NCBI GenBank assembly: GCA_963853835.1
Contig: OY970822.1
Coordinates: 90,828,000 to 90,891,999 of the forward strand
Length of the DNA: 64,000 nucleotides
Reading direction: 5' to 3'
Source of the DNA: Calendula officinalis
Lineage: Eukaryota > Streptophyta > Magnoliopsida > Asterales > Asteraceae
In this document: in pieces, positions 1 to 12,749 of the stretch
Position numbering within the stretch: the stretch's first letter is position 1
How the letters are laid out: every line of letters starts with the position of its first letter
The notes under the pieces: generated by a model
Told to the model about the DNA's origin: nothing
The model's input: only the letters and a program-made list of their open reading frames with translations
Database searches by the model: none
Program-made: the position numbers and the translations under genes

Positions 1-170
1 ACTGCTGCTACTACTGCTGCTGCTACTAGTGCTGCTGCTATTACTGCTGTTACTACTGCTGCTACTAGTCCCACTTCTACTGCTACTGCAACTGCTACTG
101 CTATTGCCACTGCTACTGCTCCTAATACTGCGACTGCGACTGCCACTGCCACTGCTACTGCGACTGCTAC

Positions 171-2805
171 TGAACTGCTACTGTTACTCTACTGCTACTG
201 TTGCTGCATATGCTGCAGCTACTACTGCTGCTGCAACTACTACTACTACTGCTACTGCTACTACTGCTGCTGCTACTCCTACTGATGCTGCTACTACTGC
301 TACTGCTACTACTACTACTGCTACTGTTAATGCTACTCCTACTGCTTCTAATGCTGCTGCTACAACCACTACTACTGCAACTGCTACAGCGACTGCGACT
401 GCTACGGCTGCTACTGCCACTGCCACTGCTACTGCTACTGCTCTTACTGCTACTGCTGCTGCTCTTACTGCTACTGCTGCTGCTAGTGCTACTGCTACTG
501 CTACTGCTACTGTTACTGCTACTGCTACTGCTACTGCTACTGTTACTGCTACTACTACTGCTACTACTGCTGCTGCTACTTTTACTGTTACTACTACAGG
601 GTCTGCTACTGCTGCTGCTGCTACTACTGCTGCTGCTACTAATGTTGCTGCTACTACTGCTCATGGTGCTCCTGCTACTGCTACTGCTCTTACTGCTACT
701 GCTACTAGTCTTACTACTAATGCAACTGCCACTCCTACTGCTACAGCTACTGCTATTGCTCTTACTGCTACTGCTACTGCTCTTACTGCTAGTGCTACTG
801 CTACTGTTACTGTTGTTGCTGCTGATGCTGATGCTGCTGCTACTGCTGCTGCAATTACTGCTGCTGCTGCTCCGGCTGCTGCTACTCCTGCTGCTACAAC
901 TACTGCTGCTACAACTACTACTGCTCCTACTGCTGCTGCTACTACTGCTACGGCTACTACTACTGCTGCTACTACTACTGCTACTACTACTGCTACTGCT
1001 GCTACTCCTACTGCTACTGCTTCTCCTTCTGCTGCTACTAGGGATGTGTTCGGTTCCGGAACCGGACCGAACCGGACCGGAACCGGTAAACCCGGTTACC
1101 GAAAATAGGAAATTTCAAGGACCGAGAACCGGCCGGTTAAACCGGTTCCGGGCCCGGTCCGGTTCCGGGTCGGTTCGGTCTTCAAGCGGGTTTAGAACCG
1201 GTAAACCCGGTTTTTGTCTTTGCCATCCGATTTTACATTTTCGGTGCATATTTTCATCTTAAAATATATAAATTAAATATTTTAGCGTACTTTTAATAAA
1301 AGTATGATGTTTGCGGGGGTTCACGGGCTGTTTCAAGTAGAATATGTTTCTATTAAAAGCCTATAAACCTATTATTTCGACATATATATATGAAAACTCG
1401 TAAGTCTATATACCTATTTAAATGCCGGTTCCAAACCCGAAAAAACCGGAACCGAACCGGGACCGGAACCGGTAAACCCGGTTTGTTAATTTTTATCAAA
1501 TCCAAGAACCGGGAACCGGACCGGTTAAGCCGGTTCCGGTTCGGTTCGGTGCCGGTTCCGGTTCGGTCCCGGTTCGGTTCCGGTTTTCCGGTTTTTATAC
1601 ACACCCCTAGCTGCTACTACTGCTGCTACTACTACTGCGGCTCCTGCTACTCCTACTGCTCTTACTGCTCTTACTGCTACTGCTACCTCTACTACTCTTA
1701 CTGTTACTGCTCTTACTGCTACTGCTGCTACTACTGCTACTGCTACTACTACTGCTACTACTACTGCTGCTACTACTGCTACTGCTACTACTACTGCTAC
1801 TGCTATTGTTATTGCGACTGCTACTGCCACTACTACTTCCACTACCACTGCTACTGCCACTGCTACTGCCACTACCATTGCGACTGCGACTGCCACTGCC
1901 ACTGCTACTGCGGCTGCTACTGCTACTGCTGCTGCTACTACTGCTGCTCCTGCTACTGCTACTCCTACTGATACAGCTACAGCTACAACTACTGCTATTG
2001 CTACAGCTACTGCTACTGCTACTTCTCTTACTGATATTACTACTACTCATACTGCTACTGCTACTACTGCTGCTGCTACTACTGTTGCTGCTGCTACTCC
2101 TGCTGCTGCTACTACTGCTACTGCTGCAGCTACTGCTACCGCTGCTGCTGCTACTGCTACTGCTACATCTCCCGCTACTGCTCTTACTGCTACTGCTGCT
2201 ACTGCTACTGCTGCTGCTACTACTGCTGCTACAACTGCTGCTGCTACTACTGTTACTACTGCTACTGCTACTAGTGCTGCTGCTACTACTGCTGCTGCTA
2301 CTACTACTGCTCTTACTGCTACTGCTACCGCTACTGCTACTCCTACTACTACAGCTACAGCTACAGCTATTGCTCTTACTGCTACTACTACTCCAACTGC
2401 TACAGCTACTGCTACTGCTCTTACTGCTACTCCTACTGCTGCTCTTACTGCTACTGCTCTTACTGCTACTGCTCTTACTGCTAGTGCTGCTGCTACTGCT
2501 ACTGCTGTTGTTGCTGCTGATGCTGCTGGTGGTGCTACTGCTACTGCTACTACTACTACAGCTACTGCTGCTGCTAGTGCTGCTGCTCCTGCTGCTGTTA
2601 TTCCTACTGCAACTACTGCTGCTGTTACTACTGCTGCTACTACTACTGCTGCTACTAGTGCTGCTGCTATTACTGCTGTTACTACTGCTGCTACTAGTCC
2701 CACTTCTACTGCTACTGCAGCTGCTACTGCTGCTGCCACTGCTACTGCGACTGCAACTGCGACTGCGACTGCGACTGCCACTGCCACTGCTACTGCGACT
2801 GCTAC
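171..2805. repeat. Higher-order array unit 1 (carries a hAT-like MITE)
   Basis: A landmark where the repeat phase slips (TGAACTGCTA followed by a CTCTACTGC or similar) starts this unit and recurs at 2806, 4856 and 8272. Unit length is 2635 bp. Removing the 571-bp MITE and one 8-bp target copy leaves about 2056 bp, close to the 2050-bp next unit. Other landmarks recur in order, such as CATGGTGCTCCTGC at about 661, 3297, 5400 and 8784. Confidence 0.8.
1039..1609. mobile_element. hAT-like MITE with GGAACCGG-type filler
   Basis: The ends are TAGGGATGTG and CACACCCCTA, imperfect inverted repeats. Flanks are GCTGCTAC on both sides, which fits an 8-bp hAT target duplication, although the host array is itself repetitive there. 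The inside is non-coding. Both ends are packed with short ACCGG/GGTTCC repeats around an AT-rich centre. Confidence 0.65.
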
Positions 2806-4855
2806 TGAACTGCTAATGTTACTCTACTGCTACTGTTACTGCTGATGCTGTTGCTACTACTGCTGCTGCTGCAACTACTACTACTACTGCTACTGCTACT
2901 ACTGCTACTCCTGCTGCTGCTACTCCTACTGATGCTGCTACTACTGCTACTGCTACTGCTACTGCTACTGCTACTACTACCGCTACTGTTAATGCTACTC
3001 CTACTGCTTCTAATGCTGCTTCTACAACCACTACTACTGCAACTGCTACAGCGACTGCGACTGCTACTGCTACGGCTGCTACTGCCACTGCCACTACTAC
3101 TGCTACTGCTCTTACTGCTACTGCTGCTGCTCCTACTGCTACTACTGCTGCTAGTGCTACTGCTACTGCTACTGTTACTGCTACGGCTACTGTTACTGCA
3201 ACTACTACTGCTACTACTGCTGCTGCTACTTTTACTGTTACTACTACAGGGTCTGCTACTGCTGCTGCTGCTGCTACTGCTGCTGCTACTACTGCTCATG
3301 GTGCTCCTGCTACTGCTACTGCTACTGCTCTTACTGCTACTGCTACTAGTCTTACTACTAATGCGACTGCCACTCCTACTGCTACAGCTACTGCTATTGC
3401 TCTTACTGCTACTGCTACTGCTCTTACTGCTAGTGCTACTGCTACTGTTACTGTTGTTGCTGCTGATGCTGATGTTGCTGCTACTACTGCTGCAACTGCT
3501 GCTGGTGCTACTCCGGCTGCTGCTACTCCTGCTGCTACAACTACTGCTGCTACAACTATTACTGCTGCTGCTACTACTGCTACGGCTACTACTACTGCTG
3601 CTACTACTACTGCTGCTACTACTGCTACTGCTGCTACTCCTACAGCTACTGCTGCTCCTTCTGCTGCTACTACTGCTGCTGCTACTACTGCGGCTCCTGC
3701 TACTCCTACTGCTCTTACTGCTACTGCTACCTCTACTGCTCTTACTGCTACTGCTCTTACTGCTACTGCTACTATTGGTACTGCTACTACTACTGCTGCT
3801 ACTACTGCTACTGCTACTACTACTGCTACTGCTACTGTTATTGCGACTGCTACTGCCACTGCTACTGCCACTACCACTGCTACTGCCACTGCTACTGCCA
3901 CTACCACTGCGACTGCCACTGCCACTGCTACTGCGTCAGCTACTGCTACTGCTGCTACTACTACTGCTGCTCCTGCCACTGCTACTGCTACTCCTACTGA
4001 TACAGCTACAGGTACAACTACTGCTATTGCTACAGCTACTGCTACTGCTACTTCTCTTACTGCTACTACTACTACTCTTACTGCTACTGCTACTACTGCT
4101 GCTGCTACTACTGCTGCTGCTACTCTTGCTGTTGCTACTACTGCTACTGCTGCAGCTACTGCTACTGCTGCTGCTGCTACTGCTACTGCTACTGCTACAT
4201 CTCCCGCTACTGCTCTTATTGCTACTGCTGCTACTGCTGCTGCTACAACTGTTGCTGCTACTACTGTTACTACTGCTACTGCTACTACTGCTGCTGCTAC
4301 TACTGCTGCTGCTACTACTGCTGCTACTACTACTACTACTGCTCCTGCTACTGCTACTGCTCTTACTGCTACTGCTACTGCTACCGCTACTGCTACTCCT
4401 ACTGCTAGAGCTACAGCTATTGCTCTTACTGCTACTACTCCAACTGCTACAGCTACTGCTACTGCTCTTACTGCTACTCCTACTGCTACTGCTCTTACTG
4501 CTACTGCTCTTACTGCTACTGCTCTTACTGCTAGTGCTGCTGCTACTGCTACTGCTACTGTTACTGCTGTTGTTGCTGATGCTGCTAGTGGTGCTACTGC
4601 TAGTGCTACTACTACTACAGCTACTGCTGCTGCTGCTAGTGCTGCTGCTCCTGCTAATGTTATTCCTGCTGCAACTACTGCTGCTGTTACTACTGCTGCT
4701 ACTACTACTGCTGCTACTAGTGCTGCTGCTATTACTGCTGTTACTAGTGCTGCTACTAGTCCAACTTCTACTGCTACTGCAACTGCTACTGCTACTGCCA
4801 CTGCTACTGCTCCTAATACTGCGACTGCGACTGCCACTGCTACTGCGACTGCTAC
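2806..4855. repeat. Higher-order array unit 2, about 2.05 kb
   Basis: This is the cleanest copy of the higher-order unit. It runs 2050 bp from one TGAAC phase-slip landmark to the next and has no foreign insertion. Variant triplets occur in the same order as in unit 1 and in the following unit, so the unit was copied as a block and did not arise by simple slippage. Confidence 0.75.
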
Positions 4856-7800
4856 TGAACTGCTACTGTTACTCTACCGCTACTGTTGCTGCATATGATG
4901 CAGCTACTACTGCTGCTGCTGAAACTACTACTACTACTGCTACTGCTACTACTGCTACTCCTGCTGCTGCTACTCCTACTGATGCTGCTACTACTACTAC
5001 TGCTACTGTTAATGCTACTCCTACTGCTTCTAATGCTGCTGCTACAACCACTACTACTGCAACTGCTGCTGCGACTGCGACTGCTACTGCTACGGCTGCT
5101 ACTGCCACTACTACTGCAACTGCTGCTGCGACTGCGACTGCTACTGCTACGGCTGCTACTGCCACTGCCACTGCTACTGCTACTGCTCTTACTGCTACTG
5201 CTGCTGCTCTTACTGCTACTGCTGCTGCTAGTGCTACTGCTACTGCTACTGTTACTGCTACTGCTACTGCAACTGCTACTGTTACTGCTACTACTGCTGC
5301 TACTACTGCTGCTGCTACTTTTACTGTTACTACTACAGGGTCTGCTACTGCTGCTGCTGCTACTACTGCTGCTGCTACTAGTGTTGCTGCTACTACTGCT
5401 CATGGTGCTCCTGCTACTGCTACTGCTCTTACTGCTACTGCTACTAGTCTTACTACTAATGCAACTGCCACTCCTACTGCTACAGCTACTGCTATTGCTC
5501 TTACTGCTACTGCTTTTACTGCTAGTGCTACTGCTACTGTTACTGTTGTTGCTGCTGATGCTGATGCTGCTGCTACTACTGCTGCAACTACTACTGCTGC
5601 TGCTCCGGCTGCTGCTACTACTGCTGCAACTACTACTGCTGCTGCTCCGGCTGCTGCTACTCCTGCTGCTACAACTACTGCTGCTACAACTACTACTGCT
5701 CCTACTGCTGCTGCTACTACTGCTACGGCTACTACTACTGCTGCTACTATTACTGCTGCTACTACTGCTACTGCTGCTACTCCTACTGCTACTGCTGCTC
5801 CTTCTACTGCTACTACTGCTGCTGCTACTACTGCAGCTCCTGCTACTCCTACTGCTCTTACTGCTACTGCTACATCTACTGCTCTTACTGCTTCCTCTGC
5901 TACTGCTACCTCTAGTATTAATACACTAATAATTCGGTACCCATATACACGAATTATATACTTGTATTTATACTTCTAATAGTTAATTATATAATAACCT
6001 TTATATAATTTATACAACAATATTATCCAATTACTATATGATTTAATAGTTTTAAATCATATCATGGATAATCTATAATTAACACATTGTATATTTACTC
6101 AACTAGTAAATGTACAACTACTTGTATTAATTAGTTAGTTAAACTAATCTAGTAATAAGTTAAACTTGACTTAATACTTAACTGATTCATAATGACTATT
6201 ATGAATCATTCCTCTTCGTAGTATCATTGCTTTTCTTCCTCGTATTACATGTACTCACCGGTGTGACCCTTAAGTGTTTCGTAGGCATGGATGTATCATC
6301 ATAGGTTGACTGACTGTGCACATAATTCCTTCAGACTCCGACTTGTGCAAGTCTGTAACCTTTGTCTTAATGATACGAGCTACAGTGGCCTTCTAGATGG
6401 GCATGTAGGTAACCAACCCCATAAAAACAGCTTACGTAACCCATGTATAGTTTATAAAAAACTCTTTAATAGCGTCTCCTATTAAAGAACACCCTGTCTT
6501 TACTTCTTGGGCAAACTATGTTAGGCTTATCCCCTGCAGCACGATATTTGTGATAACGAATACGAGCATGGTAGAAATTATCAACTCCTGTATTCGAAAT
6601 CATTTTATGACTTCTTGATTCAAACTGTTGTGATACTACTATTGATACTACTCAGACTACTGCTACTACTCAGACTACTGCTACTACTGCTACTGCTACT
6701 ACTGCTACTGCTACAACTCCTACTACTGTTACTGCTACTACTGCTACTACTATTGCTACTGTTACTGCTACTGCTCGTGCTCCTGCTGCTACTACTGCTA
6801 CTACTGCTACTGCTATTGCTCTTACTGCTACTGCTACTGCTCTTACTGCTAGTGCTGCTGCTACTGTTACTGTTGTTGCTGCTGATGCTGATGCTGCTGC
6901 TACTACTGCTGCAACTGCTGCTGGTGCTACTCCGGCTGCTGCTACTCATGCTGCTACAACTACTGCTGCTACAACTATTACTGCTCCTACTGCTGCTGCT
7001 ACTACTGCTACGGCTACTACTACTGCTGCTACTACTACTGCTGCAACTACTGCTACTGCTGCTACTCCTACAGCTACTGCTGCTCCTTCTGCTGCTACTA
7101 CTGCTGCTGCTACTACTACGGCTCCTGCTACTCCTACTGCTCTTACTGCTACTGCTACCTCTACTGCTCTTACTGCTACTGCTCTTACTGCTACGGCTAC
7201 TATTGGTACTGCTACTACTACTGCTGCTACTACTGCTACTGCTACTACTACTGATACTGCTACTGTTATTGCGACTGCTACTGCCACTGCTACTGCCACT
7301 ACCACTGCTACTGCCACTGCTACTGCCACTACGACTGCCACTGCCACTGCTACTGCGTCAGCTACTGCTACTGCTGCTACTACTACTGCTGCTCTTGCTA
7401 CTGCTACTCCTACTGATACAGCTACAGGTACAACTACTGCTATTGCTACAGCTACTGCTACTGCTACTTCTCTTACTGCTACTACTACTACTCTTACTGC
7501 AACTGCTACTACTGCTGCTGCTACTACTGCTGCTGCTACTCTTGCTGCTGCTACTACTGCTACTGCTGCAGCTACTGCTACCGCTGCTGCTGCTACTGCT
7601 ACTGCTACTGCTACATCTCCCGCTACTGCTCTTATTGCTACTGCTGCTACTGCTGCTGCTACAACTGTTGCTGCTACTACTGTTACTACTGCTACTGCTA
7701 CTACTGCTGCTACTACTACTGCTGCTGCTACTACTGCTGCTACTACTGCTACTACTGCTCCTGCTACTGCTACTGCTTTTACTGCTACTGCTACTGCTAC

Positions 7801-8271
7801 CGCTACTGCTACTCCTACTGCTAGAGCTACAGCTATTGCTCTTACTGCTACTACTCCAACTGCTACAGCTACTGCTACTGCTCTTACTGCTACTCCTACT
7901 GCTACTGCTCTTACTGCTACTGCTCTTACTGCTACTGCTCTTACTGCTAGTGCTGCTGCTACTACTACTGCTACTGTTACTGCTGTTGCTGCTGATGCTG
8001 CTGGTGGTGCTACTGCTAGTGCTACTACTACTACAGCTACTGCTGCTGCTGCTAGTGCTGCTGCTCCTGCTACTGTTATTCCTGCTGCAACTACTGCTGC
8101 TGTTACTACTGCTGCTACTACTACTGCTGCTACTAGTGCTGCTGCTATTACTGCTGTTACTAGTGCTGCTACTAGTCCAACTTCTACTGCTACTGCAACT
8201 GCTACTGCTACTGCCACTGCTACTGCTCCTAATACTGCGACTGCGACTGCCACTGCTACTGCGACTGCTAC
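4856..8271. repeat. Higher-order array unit 3, expanded, with unique spacer
   Basis: The distance between TGAAC landmarks is 3416 bp. The excess over 2.05 kb is partly the 720-bp unique spacer at 5911-6630. The remainder is extra triplet sequence after the spacer, which restarts in the middle of a unit. Confidence 0.65.
5911..6630. repeat. Unique 720-bp spacer in the array, copy A
   Basis: Ordinary AT-rich sequence between array blocks. It carries a short open frame at 6291-6485 (64 codons) with no recognisable domain. It reappears at 9258-9977 with about five base differences that I can see. I could not classify it; a retrotransposon-derived stretch is possible. Confidence 0.85.
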
Positions 8272-9257
8272 TGAACTGCTACTGTTACTCTACTGCTACT
8301 GTTGCTGCATATGCTGCAGCTACTACTGCTGCTGCTGAAACTACTACTACTACTGCTACTGCTACTACTGCTACTCCTGCTGCTGCTACTCCTACTGATG
8401 CTGCTACTACTGCTACTGCTACTGCTACTACTACTGCTACTGTTAATGCTACTCCTACTGCTTCTAATGCTGCTGCTACAACCACTACTACTGCAACTGC
8501 TACAGCGACTGCGGCTGCTACTGCTACGGCTGCTACTGCCACTGCCACCGCTACTGCTACTGTTCTTACTGCTACTGCTGCTGCTCTTACTGCTACTGCT
8601 GCTGCTAGTGCTACTGCTACTGCTACTGCTACTGTTACTGCTACTGCTACTGCAACTGCTACTGTTACTGCTACTACAACTGCTACTACTGCTGCTGCTA
8701 CTTTTACTGTTACTACTACAGGGTCTGCTACTGCTGCTGCTGCTACTACTGCTGCTGCTACTAGTGTTGCTGCTACTACTGCTCATGGTGCTCCTGCTAC
8801 TGCTACTGCTCTTACTGCTACTGCTACTAGTCTTACTACTAATGCAACTGCCACTCCTACTGCTACAGCTACTGCTATTGCTCTTACTGCTACTGCTACT
8901 GCTTTTACTGCTAGTGCTACTGCTACTGTTACTGTTGTTGCTGCTGATGCTGATGCTGCTGCTACTACTGCTGCAACTACTGCTACTGCTGCTCCGGCTG
9001 CTGCTACTCCTGCTGCTACAACTACTGCTGCTACAACTACTACTGCTCCTACTGTTGCTGCTACTACTGCTACGGCTACTACTACTGCTGCTACTACTAC
9101 TGCTGCTACTACTGCTACTGCTGCTACTCCTACTGCTACTGCTGCTCCTTCTACTGCTACTACTGCTGCTGCTACTACTGCAGCTCCTGCTACTCCTACT
9201 GCTCTTACTGCTACTGCTACCTCTACTGCTCTTACTGCTACCTCTGCTACTGCTACC

Positions 9258-9977
9258 TCTAGTATTAATACACTAATAATTCGGTACCCATATACACGAA
9301 TTATATACTTGTATTTATACTTCTAATAGTTAATTATATAATAACCTTTATATAATTTATACAACAATATTATCCAATTACTATATGATTTAATAGTTTT
9401 AAATCATATCATGGATAATCTATAATTAACACATTGTATATTTACTCAACTAGTAAATGTACAACTACTTGTATTAATTAGTTAGTTAAACTAATCTAGT
9501 AATAAGTTAAACTTGACTTAATACTTAACTGATTCATAATGACTATTATGAATCATTCCTCTTCGTAGTATCATTGCTTTTCTTGCTCGTATTACATGTA
9601 CTCACCGGTGTGACCCTTAAGTGTTTCGTAGGCATGGATGTATCATCATAGGTTGACTGACTGTGCACATAATTCCTTCAGACTCCGACTTGTGCAAGTC
9701 TGTAACCTTTGTCTTAATGATACGAGCTACAGTGGCCTTCTAGATGGGCATGTAGGAAACCAACCCCATAAAAACAGCTTACGTAACCCAGGTATAGTTT
9801 ATAAAAAACTCTTTAATAGCGTCTCCTATTAAATAACACCCTGTCTTTACTTCTTGGGCAAACTATGTTAGGCTTATCCCCTGCAGCACGATATTTGTGA
9901 TAACGAATACGAGCATGGTAGAAATTATCAACTCCTGTATTCGAAATCATTTTATGACTTCTTGATTCAAACTGCTG
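9258..9977. repeat. Unique 720-bp spacer in the array, copy B
   Basis: This is a near-identical second copy of the 5911-6630 spacer, offset by exactly 3347 bp. Differences include GTAGGTAACC versus GTAGGAAACC and CCCATGTATAG versus CCCAGGTATAG. The array on its left repeats the array left of copy A, so the copied unit includes both spacer and triplet repeat. Confidence 0.88.
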
Positions 9978-10318
9978 TGATACTACTATTGATACTACTC
10001 AGACTACTGCTACTACTCAGACTACTGCTACTACTGCTACTGCTACTACTGCTACTGCTACAACTCCTACTACTGTTACTGCTACTACTGCTACTACTAT
10101 TGCTACTGTTACTGCTACTGCTCGTGCTCCTGCTGCTACTACTGCTGCTACTGCTACTGCTCCTGCTCCTGCTGCTACTGATGCTGCTAATGCTACTGCT
10201 ACTGCTACTGCTGTTGCTGATGCTGCTACTGCGGCCGCTACCGCTACTGCTACCGCTACCGATACTGCTATTGCTACTCCTACTGCTAGTACTACTGCTG
10301 CTACTGCTACTGCTTCTG

Positions 10319-10355
<37 letters not shown>

Positions 10356-11907
10356 AAATACTGCTACTACTGCTACTGATACTACTCCTACTACTGTTAG
10401 TGCTACTACTGCTACTGCTACTACTGCTATTTCTACTGTTGCTGCTGCTACTGCTGCCACTACCGCTACTGCTAGCGCTACCGCTACAGGTACCGCTACT
10501 GCTATTGCTACTCATACTGCTGCTGCTACTACTACTGCTGTTGCTCCTACTCCTGCTGCTCCTGCTAGTACTGCTAGTACTGCTGCTGCAACAACTGCTG
10601 CTGCTACTCCTGCTGCTGCTATTGCTGCTACTGCTACTGCTCCTGCTACTGCTTCTTCTACTGCTACTGCTATTGCTCCTGCTCCTGCTACTACTGCTGC
10701 TACTGCTACAGCTACTCCTGCTACTGCTGCTACTACTCAGACTATTGCTACTACTACTACTGCTACTACTGCTACTACTACTGCTACTGTCAGTGCTACT
10801 ATTGCTACTACTGCTGCTGCAACTGCAATTACTCCTACTACTATTATTGCTACTACTGCTACTACTACTACTGATACTGCTACTACTCCTACTATTGTTA
10901 TTGCTACTAGTGCTACTACTGTTGCTGCAACTGCTACTAATCCTACTACTATTATTGCTACTACTGCTACTGCTGCTGCTACTGCTGCTGCTGCTACTGC
11001 TGCTGCTGCTCCTGCTGCTGCTACTGCTCCTGCCACTGCTACTGCTCCTGCTGCACCTACTCCTGCTGCTACAGATACTGCTACTGCTATTGCTCCTGCT
11101 ACTGCTATTGTTGCTGCTGCTGCTACTACTGCTGCTACTACTGCAGTACTGCTGCTACTGCTACTACTGTTGCTGCTCCTACTACTGCTACTACTGCTAC
11201 TACTCCTACTACTGCTCCAACTGCTAGTGCTGCTGCTGCACCAACTGCTGCTACTGTTGCTGCTGCTATTGATGCTGCTGCAACTGCTGCTGCTCCTGCT
11301 ACTACTGCTGCTACTGCTACGGCTACTGCTCCTGCTACTACTGCTACTACTCAGACTACTGCTACTACTTCTACTTCTACTTCTACTGCTACTGCTCCTG
11401 CTGTTGCTTCTGCTGCTGCTACTCCTACTGCTGCTACTGCTACTACTGTTGCTGCTCCTACTCCTACTGCTACTGCTACTACTGCTATTACTCCTACTAC
11501 TGCTACTACTCATGTTGCTACTGCTACGACTGCTGCTGATGTTCCTGCTGCTGCTGCTGCTAGTGCTAGTGCTACTGTCGCTGCTACTGCAACTGCTTCT
11601 CCTGCTACTACTGCTGCTGCTACTACTGTTACTACTGCTGCTACTACTATTGAATCTACTGCTACTGCTCCTACTGCTACTACTGATACTGCACTTGCTA
11701 CCGCTACTACTCTTACTACTGCTACTGCTACTGATGCTGTTGTTGCTACTGCTGCTGCTGCTACCGCTGTTGCTGATACTGCTGCTCCTGCTACTACCGC
11801 TACTACTACCGCTACGGCTACCGCTACTGAGTGGTAGCTCCTGCTACTACTCAGACTACTGCTGCTGCTGCTACTGCTGTTGTTACTGCTGCCACTGCCG
11901 CTACTCC
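9978..11907. repeat. Terminal array block, different variant order
   Basis: Triplet array that begins like the block after spacer A and then departs from the 2.05-kb unit. It has a NotI-type GCGGCCGC, a run of about ten ACT triplets near 10320-10350 and several CTACTACTCAGACTAC segments. The TGAAC phase-slip landmark is missing, so this is either an older edge or an independently expanded block. Confidence 0.7.
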
Positions 11908-12450
11908 TAGACCTGGCAAAATCAGACACGACACGACAACTCGACACGAACCCGACACGTAATTAGTGGGTTTGGGTTAGAGGTTTCGACACGTTTAAGT
12001 AAATGGGTTGACTCGACACGACACGGAAGTTAAACGGGTTGGGTTAGTGTCAACATTTTCAACTCGAAGGTAACCCGAATCACCCATTTAAGTATGTATA
12101 TATTTTAATATATTTTATTTTTTTAAATATATAGTAGTTGTAGTAGAAAACGTTGGGCTTTTGTTTCATATTTAGATTAATATCTATTTATGTTACGTTT
12201 TTGTTTTATTTTTATTAAGTTTTTTTGAATATCTAGTACATTTTTGTTGGAATTTTATTATGTTTAATCGCTATACGCAAATTTTTACGGTTAAACGGGT
12301 TGGGTTGGGTTGACACGAAATTAACCGTGTCGGGTTTGGGTCAACATTTTGAACCCGTTTATTAAACGTGTCGGGTTTGGGTTTAGGGGTCTCAACACGT
12401 TTAAGGTCTCGACACGACACGAACCCGACACGGCCCATTTGCCACGTCTA
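11908..12450. mobile_element. hAT-like MITE with GACACG-type filler
   Basis: Inverted ends are TAGACCTGGCAAA and TTTGCCACGTCTA. The flanking 8-bp duplication GCTACTCC is perfect at 11900-11907 and 12451-12458. This is the hallmark of hAT insertion and is the clearest case in the window. The 543-bp body is non-coding, with clustered ACACGACACG and CGGGTTGGGTT repeats toward both ends and an AT-rich centre. The array resumes after it for about 90 bp. Confidence 0.82.
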
Positions 12451-12749
12451 GCTACTCCTACTGCTACTACTAATACTGTTGCTACTGCTATTGCTTCTGC
12501 TACTACTCAGACTACTGCTACTGCACCTGCTGCTATTGATACTAGTTGGCATCTTATATTTTATGAAATTTAGTTGTCAGGCAATGAATTGTTATAAATT
12601 TTTAGAATACCTACACATAAAGCAAACACAATCACCCTATAAATATAAAACACAAGTGGGATTTTCTAACCAAAAAGGGCAAAAAAGTTAGATGCTATAT
12701 TTATAACAAACAAATTTAGTGATAGATACATATGAAACATAAGTATAAA

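Larger units (their letters stand above)
1..12546. repeat. 12-kb degenerate ACTGCT-type microsatellite/satellite array
   Basis: Almost every base fits runs of ACT and GCT triplets with recurring variants (GCG, GCC, CTT, CCT, GTT, AGT, ACA triplets). Length changes are nearly always multiples of three, so five of six frames stay open for hundreds of codons and read as poly-Leu, Thr-Ala, Cys-Tyr, Ser or Ala-Val. Only the CAG-TAG phase is closed. I see no start context, introns or amino-acid complexity that would suggest a protein. The left edge lies outside the window. The right edge decays into ordinary sequence near 12546. It is interrupted by two hAT-like MITEs and two unique spacers, listed separately. 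Confidence 0.93.

Noticed and set aside
2845..5979. 1044-codon Leu-rich then Thr-Ala-rich open frame
   Set aside because: Product of the ACT/GCT triplet array; no domain complexity, and the same sequence is open in most other frames.
6291..6485. 64-codon frame in the array spacer, repeated at 9638-9832
   Set aside because: Repeated only because the spacer is duplicated; no homology recognised and no initiation context.
1..11907. CRISPR-like array of direct repeats
   Set aside because: No constant repeat with unique spacers; plain triplet repeat in a plant nuclear genome.
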